DNA from: Bacillota bacterium
Lineage (GTDB): Bacteria; Bacillota; Clostridia; Lutisporales; Lutisporaceae
Assembly (NCBI GenBank): GCA_022706825.1
Contig: JAKJBU010000006.1
Coordinates: 1-43,603, forward strand
Direction of reading: 5' to 3'
Length of the DNA stretch: 43,603 nucleotides
Part shown: one piece after another, positions 34,888 through 40,097 of the stretch
Numbering within the stretch: the stretch's first letter is position 1
Layout: each line of letters begins with the position of its first letter
The notes under the pieces: generated by a model
What the model was told of the DNA's origin: nothing
Database searches by the model: none
The model's input: the letters and a program-made list of their open reading frames with translations, nothing else
Program-made: the position numbers and the translations under genes

Positions 34888-35130
34888 TTAGCATTGGGAA
34901 GGACCGTGATTGTCTTCCTCAGCCACTGCATTAACATTGATTATCACAACATTGTTCAAAACAAATATGAACTTAATCTTTTTGGGGCAGCAGATATCAT
35001 CGTCATGACAGCCACCGTTATAGCTTGCTTGTTCCCTTGCAACCATCATTTCTTTTACAGCATCCATATTTCCGGCAAGCACCCTTGCTGCTTCAGCTGA
35101 CAGTAATTCCGGCATCTTTACATATTCCAT
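34888..35130 (-). CDS. Unknown small protein, cluster member 1
   Basis: An 80-residue protein. N-terminal motif MEYVKMPELLSAEAARVLAG, a short linker ending CHDDDICCPKK, then a strongly hydrophobic beta-like segment (IKFIFVLNNVVIINVNAVAEE) and a short tail ending in Cys. It closely matches member 3 (35874) at both ends but lacks that protein's charged middle. It has a good ribosome site (AAAGGAGGTG) and its own upstream element (35167-35221). There is no signal peptide. I do not recognise the family. Cys pairs and a sticky beta segment suggest a self-assembling structural protein, perhaps of the spore, but that is only inference. Confidence 0.75.
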   Translation of the reverse strand: MEYVKMPELLSAEAARVLAGNMDAVKEMMVAREQASYNGGCHDDDICCPKKIKFIFVLNNVVIINVNAVAEEDNHGPSQC

Positions 35131-35166
35131 AAATTCACCTCCTTTCATTTTCTGGGCGGAGAATTT

Positions 35167-35221
35167 GAACCGGTTCGTCTTCTTCCAATAGCATTATATG
35201 ACTTGTACATTTTATTGCTAC
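35167..35221 (-). repeat. Duplicated upstream element, copy 1
   Basis: A 55-bp segment, 53 of 55 bases identical to 36225-36279, lies upstream of cluster member 1. On the minus strand it contains TATAAT inside GTCATATAATG, bracketed by CAATA(A/G) and CTATTG, and a TGTACA palindrome. It is probably the promoter region plus the start of the leader. Confidence 0.8.
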
Positions 35222-35281
35222 TGATTGTACAATAAACTCTATCAACATTTTCTCACAATATCCCATACTCCATAAACCAAG

Positions 35282-35782
35282 TTACAGCTCCATCCTTTTA
35301 GCTGACAATTGCTCCTCTATTTCGAGTATCTCTCTTTTACACCGGGCAACCAGTTTCCTGTTAAATATCTGTCGGGGTATCAGTTTCAGGATTTTTTCAA
35401 TTTCGTTTTTTCTTGCTTCAAGTATTTCCATCTCCATCCATATCTGTTTATGTCTGCCTGAAATGTCTCCCCAGTCGTCATGCCCTTTCTCATGGCCCCT
35501 GTCACCTATCTTTATATGACAGCCTTCAATATGCTCTTCCGCCTTTTCCCTGCAGCGGCCTTTATTGCAATCATCTGATGCATTATCCAGACCAATAGTA
35601 ACGTTGCAAAACACAAGCTTGACATTCGTCGGATTACCTCCGCATTCCATACTACAGTTCTGCCCGACGATAACCTGCTCCCCCGGCTGAGGATCGGTAA
35701 TCGCTTTCAGCACTTCAGGATTTTCAGCTATCACTTCTGCAAACTTCGGTGTTATTAATTCAGGCATAATAACTTGATCCAT
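35282..35782 (-). CDS. Unknown protein, cluster member 2 (Cys/His-rich)
   Basis: A 166-residue protein. Its N-terminus (MDQVIMPELITPKFAEVIAE) matches the motif of its two neighbours. A middle segment PTNVKLVFCNVTIGL parallels their PKKVKFIF...VVIN strand. It then differs: a Cys/His-rich stretch (CNKGRCREKAEEHIEGCH, then GDRGHEKGHDDWGD) that could bind metal, and a helical, probably coiled-coil C-terminus (about 108-166, EMEILEARKNEIEKILKLI). GGGAGGTGATG precedes the start. No family recognised. A strong palindrome (35826-35859) lies upstream instead of the element found before members 1 and 3. Confidence 0.75.
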   Translation of the reverse strand: MDQVIMPELITPKFAEVIAENPEVLKAITDPQPGEQVIVGQNCSMECGGNPTNVKLVFCNVTIGLDNASDDCNKGRCREKAEEHIEGCHIKIGDRGHEKGHDDWGDISGRHKQIWMEMEILEARKNEIEKILKLIPRQIFNRKLVARCKREILEIEEQLSAKRMEL

Positions 35783-35825
35783 GTTTTCATCACCTCCCTT
35801 GCTGGATTCTGCTATGTATAGTAAA

Positions 35826-35859
35826 GCATAGGTACAATAATTGAATTATGTACCTATGC
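35826..35859. promoter_or_regulatory. 34-bp near-perfect palindrome upstream of cluster member 2
   Basis: Arms GCATAGGTACA (35826-35836) and TGTACCTATGC (35849-35859) are perfect, and the 12 bases between are themselves TAATT-G-AATTA plus one A. It could be an operator, or a terminator for member 3 on the minus strand, although only TTTACTAT follows. Confidence 0.6.
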
Positions 35860-35873
35860 ATTTCATATTATCT

Positions 35874-36188
35874 TTAGCCCGGAGTGTTATTTTCTTCAGC
35901 CAATGCGTTGACATTAATCACTACTGCATTATTCAACAGAAATATGAACTTGACTTTTTTAGGACAGCAGATTTCATCATCGTCTATTACCCTTCTTGCT
36001 TTATGCTTTGGCTGTGCACATTCATTGTCTTCATATTTTCTTTCCTTCTTGTCTGCTTTGAAAAAATCTTTCAAGGCTGCCGCCATTTCATCTTTGGGGC
36101 TTGGTTCTTCTTTAACAGTGTGCACATTGCCTGCCAATGCTTTTACCAATTCAGGCGAAAGCATACCCGGCATTTTTACATATCCCAT
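35874..36188 (-). CDS. Unknown small protein, cluster member 3
   Basis: A 104-residue paralogue of member 1: MGYVKMPGMLSPELVKALAG at the start and DDDEICCPKKVKFIFLLNN then AVVINVNALAEEN at the end. Between them is a charged, Lys/Glu-rich spacer of about 35 residues (ALKDFFKADKKERKYEDNEC). Only the ends are conserved, so they are the functional parts. Start ATG 36188 has GGGGAGGTG before it. The duplicated element lies 36 bases upstream. First in the row of three same-strand genes. Function unknown. Confidence 0.75.
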   Translation of the reverse strand: MGYVKMPGMLSPELVKALAGNVHTVKEEPSPKDEMAAALKDFFKADKKERKYEDNECAQPKHKARRVIDDDEICCPKKVKFIFLLNNAVVINVNALAEENNTPG

Positions 36189-36224
36189 GGATTCACCTCC
36201 CCTCATTAAATTGACAGAGATTCA

Positions 36225-36279
36225 GAACCGGTTTGTCTTCTTCCAATAGCATTATATGACTTGTACATTCTATTGCTAC
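36225..36279 (-). repeat. Duplicated upstream element, copy 2
   Basis: Partner of 35167-35221, differing at two positions. It lies at the same distance (36 bases) upstream of its start codon as copy 1, so promoter, leader and start were duplicated as a unit. The bases between element and ribosome site are not conserved. Confidence 0.8.
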
Positions 36280-36286
36280 AATTCAT

Positions 36287-36308
36287 AAAAAAAAACGCCT
36301 CACGGCGT
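36287..36308 (-). terminator. Intrinsic terminator of the aconitase X operon
   Basis: On the minus strand, stem ACGCC/GGCGT with loop GTGA is followed by nine T residues. It lies 26 bases past the stop of the small subunit. Confidence 0.75.
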
Positions 36309-36333
36309 CAAAACTTGTATTGTTTGCCTTGTT

Positions 36334-36747
36334 TCACATTACTTCGATGATTTCGTTATTAATACGGAGGAATAAACCTGTTTTCAGCAGCTGATAATCA
36401 TCTTCAGAAATACTTATGATGGGCAGATTCAATCCATACATTTTCTCTGCTACAATAGAACCAATGGCTAAAATTTTTTCACTATTAATATTAATTATTG
36501 CCCGGGGGGCGATCCCTTTTCTTAAAGCCTCAAGAAGCACACCGGCTGTACTGCTTGATCCCTTTCCACAGGGAAAGGCAAAAATTTTGCCTTTTAATAC
36601 CTCTTGATAAACATCGCTTCTGGTATCTACAATACTGCCTGTCTTAAAACTAAAACCGCCGAAAAAGCTAAAGGGTTCATGGGAAACAATGAGAGTTCCT
36701 TCCGTACTGCCTCCCACAAGGCTTTTTCCTTTAATAATTGTTTTCAT
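36334..36747 (-). CDS. Aconitase X swivel domain, small subunit (DUF126)
   Basis: A 137-residue protein matching the swivelling domain of aconitase X: SLVGGSTEGTLIVSHEPFSF near 9-28, the substrate-site stretch FAFPCGKGSSSTAGVLLEAL near 57-76, and ISEDDYQLLKTG near 114. It combines with the catalytic subunit encoded 27 bases upstream to form one dehydratase holding an iron-sulfur cluster. Known two-subunit aconitase X enzymes act on cis-3-hydroxy-L-proline (bacteria) or phosphomevalonate (archaea). Which one applies here cannot be read from the sequence. Confidence 0.88.
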   Translation of the reverse strand: MKTIIKGKSLVGGSTEGTLIVSHEPFSFFGGFSFKTGSIVDTRSDVYQEVLKGKIFAFPCGKGSSSTAGVLLEALRKGIAPRAIININSEKILAIGSIVAEKMYGLNLPIISISEDDYQLLKTGLFLRINNEIIEVM

Positions 36748-36774
36748 TTCATTTCTCCCGTATAATTATTTTAA

Positions 36775-38019
36775 TCAGATCCGGGGCTGACCCTTGGATT
36801 GAAGAGCCGTATTAATACATTCACCCAAATTTGCAAATACAACCTCCCTACCGGTTAATGCCTTCATATAATGGGCATATTTGGCTGAGTTTGTCATAAC
36901 TGTTTTCATATTCCAACCGCTAAGATCAGTATTTAAAAAGCAGGTATCCCGGATAATTCTCACACCGCTTTTTATCAAATTATCGATAATAAGGGTTGAT
37001 TCCAACAGGGAATATACTTCTCTATTGGTATAAATCCAAAATTCCATCTCTTCAGGAATAAACCTGCCATTAAGTAAATCTGCAATTTCCATTAGCTCCG
37101 CTGCGGAAGCATGAGGGCACCCAATTAAAATGGCATCTGCACTTTCGGGAGTCGCGCTGCTTAAAGATTTCCTGGAATCTAAATACATTTCTTTTGTAAT
37201 CTCTATAGTTTCAATATTGGAAGGATCATCTGATATTGTATTTAAATCCGGTGCTTCCGGCGTGATCCCAATCATATGAAACATAGCTACTGCCCCTGAT
37301 GAAGCAATAGCCGCGGAAAATGCTTTCAGCTGATCTGATGTTACCCATTGTGGAATTCCGGTTATAGCGGGGATTTTATCCTTGGCAAGCTTACCCACAA
37401 GATACCCCAATACAGCAAAGTCATCAGTGCTTGATTTTAAGGGTAACCCCTCACAATTTATAATGATCTGAGCCAGGCGGTTTTTCTTGATATGTAGTCC
37501 AAATTTGGGTGCCCGGCCGGTTAATGCACAACAAAGGTCGGTGTAATCTCCATATCGTTCGGTTCTGGCACCAATGACAGAATTTACATATACTATGGCA
37601 TTCGATTCTGCCCAAGCCACTTGCTCCCCGAATCGAGGTGCACAAACCCCTTGGTAAGGAGCGCAAGTCCAGGTAGGGATAGCGCCCATTCCTAAATAAG
37701 CTTTTTCCATCCTGGCATTTTTCTCCGCAAACTCTGCATTCATTCTATGGTTTACCCAGCAATTAATGTCCCTGGAATTGGCATTAAGGGTTGTAGGTAC
37801 CGCGACACGCCCCCCCATTTGCCGCATTTTTTCAGCAAACTCCAAGCCAGCCTCACCAACGGCGCCATAAAGGCAGCCGTCAATATGCGCCTTAGAAACA
37901 GGAATCAGTTCCGCAGCCCCATACAATTCACCCAACTCAATGATGATTTCAAGAGCAATTTTTGCTGCTTCGCCTCTCTTACCGGATAAAATTTCCTGTT
38001 CATCTTGCGTTAATTTCAA
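36775..38019 (-). CDS. Aconitase X catalytic subunit (DUF521)
   Basis: A 414-residue dehydratase subunit. Family segments include MKLTQDEQEILSGKRGEAAK at the start, the VPTTLNANSRD active-site loop, TCAPYQ near 119, WAESNAIVYVNSVIGARTER near 138-157, IGCPHAS near 300 and RDTCF near 363; the Cys residues in these are the likely cluster ligands. I choose TTG 38019 as start: GAGGTG lies six bases before it and MKLTQDEQ is the typical opening, whereas an in-frame ATG at 38070 would add 17 atypical residues. No proline-pathway genes are adjacent, so the substrate is open. Confidence 0.88.
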   Translation of the reverse strand: MKLTQDEQEILSGKRGEAAKIALEIIIELGELYGAAELIPVSKAHIDGCLYGAVGEAGLEFAEKMRQMGGRVAVPTTLNANSRDINCWVNHRMNAEFAEKNARMEKAYLGMGAIPTWTCAPYQGVCAPRFGEQVAWAESNAIVYVNSVIGARTERYGDYTDLCCALTGRAPKFGLHIKKNRLAQIIINCEGLPLKSSTDDFAVLGYLVGKLAKDKIPAITGIPQWVTSDQLKAFSAAIASSGAVAMFHMIGITPEAPDLNTISDDPSNIETIEITKEMYLDSRKSLSSATPESADAILIGCPHASAAELMEIADLLNGRFIPEEMEFWIYTNREVYSLLESTLIIDNLIKSGVRIIRDTCFLNTDLSGWNMKTVMTNSAKYAHYMKALTGREVVFANLGECINTALQSKGQPRI

Positions 38020-38031
38020 ATTTTTCACCTC

Positions 38032-38156
38032 TGTTAATAATTCTATCATCATTATTATTGGTCTTTTCATTGGTCTTTTCGCTATTCTCTATTTCTTTCC
38101 CTCATTCTAGTAATTATTAACACAACAACTTTCTATTCTTTCATAGTGTTAATAAT
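38032..38156. promoter_or_regulatory. Operator candidate: three TGTTAATAAT sites before the aconitase X operon
   Basis: The 10-mer TGTTAATAAT occurs at 38032-38041 and 38147-38156, and as its complement ATTATTAACA at 38113-38122. The last two form an 11-bp perfect inverted repeat, 33 bp centre to centre. The first lies just ahead of the ribosome site. A 12-bp tandem repeat ATTGGTCTTTTC (38057-38068, 38069-38080) sits between them. The arrangement suggests a repressor that binds cooperatively or loops DNA. Confidence 0.6.
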
Positions 38157-38346
38157 CACCACATTGATTCAGTGCCTCGCATGCTCAAGAAGGGATATAC
38201 GTTACGAGGCACTAGTATGTATGTTCCAACAAAGGTCTTGCCGTTAACTTCGGGAGAACAGTTATTTCCGGTAAAGAAGTGGGCATATGGTGTGGTGCCA
38301 GGCACCTATTACTTATTGAACAGCGCCTTTCATCGCTCCTTATTTT
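38157..38346. other. Gap rich in small palindromes, possible gene or element remnant
   Basis: It contains a perfect 9-bp inverted repeat AGTGCCTCG/CGAGGCACT (38171-38179, 38205-38213) and the 13-bp palindrome GGTGCCAGGCACC (38294-38306). Both strands have an open frame of 40 or more codons across it, neither with a ribosome site. GGCACCTATTA recurs beyond the hom gene at 39438-39448. Probably a decayed repeat element. Confidence 0.4.
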
Positions 38347-39375
38347 TTATATCCTGCCAAGTAATGCAAGCAGGTCGCTGTATACACCATATGCAGTCTG
38401 CCGTATCTCCGGATCATGCTCCACGATACTTATTTCACCCATCAGATCCGTAGTTACCGACAGTACCGATGAGGTTGCATCTATCTTGCTGTATATGCTG
38501 CTTTCATCAATCTCCTTTGGATATACCCGTCCAACTGAGATACCATTCTCAAAAAAGCCTTCACATATAAGCTTTATGCAGCTCCCCTCCTGCTTTACTC
38601 TCAGCACATCTGCTGCTATGACGCCTGATATGCCTTCCCTCTTTATATCAAGAGGCGTCACCTCTGCATCCATCAGCACATTCATGAGAGCAGCAGTTTT
38701 GGCAGCCGCATCCCAGCCATCCACATCAAGGCTGGGGTCTGCTTCCGCAAAGCCTCTCCTCTGCGCTTCCTTCACAGCTTCTTCAAAGCTGTTGCCTTTT
38801 TCCATCTCGCAAAGGATATAGTTCGTTGTGGTATTGAGTATGCCCCTAAAGGATAGCACCCTGCAGCCCTGCAATGTATTCCTGACTAGATTGAATATTG
38901 GAGTACCATCCATGACAACAGTCTCGTACAAAAATACCACATTTTCCTCTTTTGCCCTGGTATCAAGCTTTTTGAAGCGCCATGCTATAGGCCCTTTATT
39001 TGCAGTTATTACATGCATATTTCTATCAAAAGCAGTTTCAATATGCTTTATGGCAGGCTGACCGTCCATTACCGACAAAGTGCTGAGTTCCAGCAGCGCA
39101 TCAGCAGTAGTACTTTTTATTACTTCTTCAGAATTCAAGTTGATATAATCCTCATGTCCTTTAAAGCTGCCTTTTTTCTCTATCCAGTCCAATGCTCCGT
39201 CAGTATCGATACCATTTACATTTCTTAATATTCCTCTGCTTTTTGTTGCAATTTCGGTGATAATGACTCTGCAATTATTATTTTCCAACAGCGCCGCCTT
39301 CTTTTCCTCCAGCAGCCTGCAGAACTCTCCCCCGACATTGCCGAAGCCTATCATGCATAGCTTAAGTGTTTTCAT
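38347..39375 (-). CDS. hom: Homoserine dehydrogenase, short form without ACT domain
   Basis: A 342-residue oxidoreductase. The nucleotide-binding start MKTLKLCMIGFGNVGGEF is followed by the family motif HVITANKGPIA near 131-141, the catalytic region FRGILNTTTNYILCEMEKG near 185-203, and the homoserine-dehydrogenase signature AEADPSLDVDGWDAAAK near 219-235. It reduces aspartate semialdehyde to homoserine for threonine and methionine synthesis. The usual C-terminal ACT domain is absent, so threonine feedback is probably lost or different. Start ATG 39375 has GGAGGAGAG before it. It appears monocistronic; no T-box or SAM leader is visible. Confidence 0.9.
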   Translation of the reverse strand: MKTLKLCMIGFGNVGGEFCRLLEEKKAALLENNNCRVIITEIATKSRGILRNVNGIDTDGALDWIEKKGSFKGHEDYINLNSEEVIKSTTADALLELSTLSVMDGQPAIKHIETAFDRNMHVITANKGPIAWRFKKLDTRAKEENVVFLYETVVMDGTPIFNLVRNTLQGCRVLSFRGILNTTTNYILCEMEKGNSFEEAVKEAQRRGFAEADPSLDVDGWDAAAKTAALMNVLMDAEVTPLDIKREGISGVIAADVLRVKQEGSCIKLICEGFFENGISVGRVYPKEIDESSIYSKIDATSSVLSVTTDLMGEISIVEHDPEIRQTAYGVYSDLLALLGRI

Positions 39376-39557
39376 ATACAGCGCTCTCCTCCTTACTCTA
39401 TTATATTTCATACAGCAGCTATTCACAATCTTCACCCTGGCACCTATTATTTTAAGAGCCTTCATCCTGTGTTGATTATCTGTTTTTTCACATTATGGAA
39501 CACTTCTGGAGAAGCTACTTTACAAATTGGAATTTGTAAGCACGTGAAGTCAAATCA

Positions 39558-39791
39558 TCACCGTTTATAGCATCTTTTACCAGACAAGATCATCATGTTT
39601 TCCTTCTTAGGATCAATCTCAGTCTTGACAATCTTCTCCTCCCAATCCGCCGGTGTGATATCTTCAATTGAAATGGTGATTGCTTCCTGCGGGCAGCCCC
39701 AGACCTCCAAAAAAATCTCGTTGATTTTCTCGGCAACCGCTTCCTTCGTCGCCTGATCCTTGGGGAATGACTTAATCGCAATATAAGGCAT
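39558..39791 (-). CDS. 4-oxalocrotonate tautomerase family protein (PptA-like)
   Basis: A 77-residue tautomerase. The start MPYIAIKSFPKDQATKEAVA leaves Pro as the N-terminal catalytic base after Met removal, the hallmark of the family. The C-terminal half has ITISIEDITPADWEEKI, as in the PptA/YdcE type. It interconverts enol and keto acids, but the physiological substrate is unknown. Start ATG 39791 has AAAGGAGA before it and uniquely exposes the Pro; an upstream in-frame ATG would bury it. Confidence 0.88.
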   Translation of the reverse strand: MPYIAIKSFPKDQATKEAVAEKINEIFLEVWGCPQEAITISIEDITPADWEEKIVKTEIDPKKENMMILSGKRCYKR

Positions 39792-39836
39792 ACTAAAATC
39801 TCCTTTCAAATTTAATGAAGCAGCGGGGAAGCAGCG

Positions 39837-39921
39837 GGGACGGTTCTTTCTGCTTTTCTTTCTGCTTTTTCAAATATCATATTACCTTGTTTGAATAAAG
39901 AAAAGTAAAAGGAACCGTCCC
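39837..39921. repeat. Second dispersed-repeat type: imperfect inverted repeat with GGGACGGTTC ends
   Basis: GGGACGGTTC (39837-39846) and GAACCGTCCC (39912-39921) are perfect, extending to imperfect 22-bp arms, with an AT-rich centre. GGGACGGTTC-type ends are familiar from REP-like elements in many genomes. GCAGCGGGGA is also duplicated just ahead of it. It fills most of the 306-bp gap between the tautomerase gene and ppdK; the rest holds the ppdK terminator. Confidence 0.6.
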
Positions 39922-40033
39922 TTTTGCTTTCCCATGGGCATTACTACAGTATTCTTGCCCTGGTTTGCTTGAGTCTTAGCATGAAATATGCTGAAACACC
40001 GACATCATTATACCGCATTTAATCAAGCTTTTC

Positions 40034-40070
40034 AAAAAAAAACAAGGGAAGCCATGTCAGCCTCCCTTGT
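40034..40070 (-). terminator. Intrinsic terminator of the ppdK operon
   Basis: On the minus strand, stem ACAAGGGA/TCCCTTGT (40063-40070 with 40042-40049) is followed by nine T residues. Confidence 0.85.
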
Positions 40071-40097
40071 CATATACACTGGCTTTATGAATTTCTC

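Noticed and set aside
35841-36249. Plus-strand frames opposite cluster member 3
   Set aside because: The minus-strand reading is supported by GGGGAGGTG, the duplicated upstream element and clear similarity to member 1.
38172-38821. Plus-strand frames before and across hom as a transposase
   Set aside because: I looked for Y1-transposase motifs (HxH and a catalytic Tyr context) and found none; the longer frame is antisense to hom.
39376-39557. T-box or SAM riboswitch in the leader of hom
   Set aside because: No T-box TGGNACCGCG sequence, specifier stem or SAM-aptamer core was found; the spacer is short and simple.
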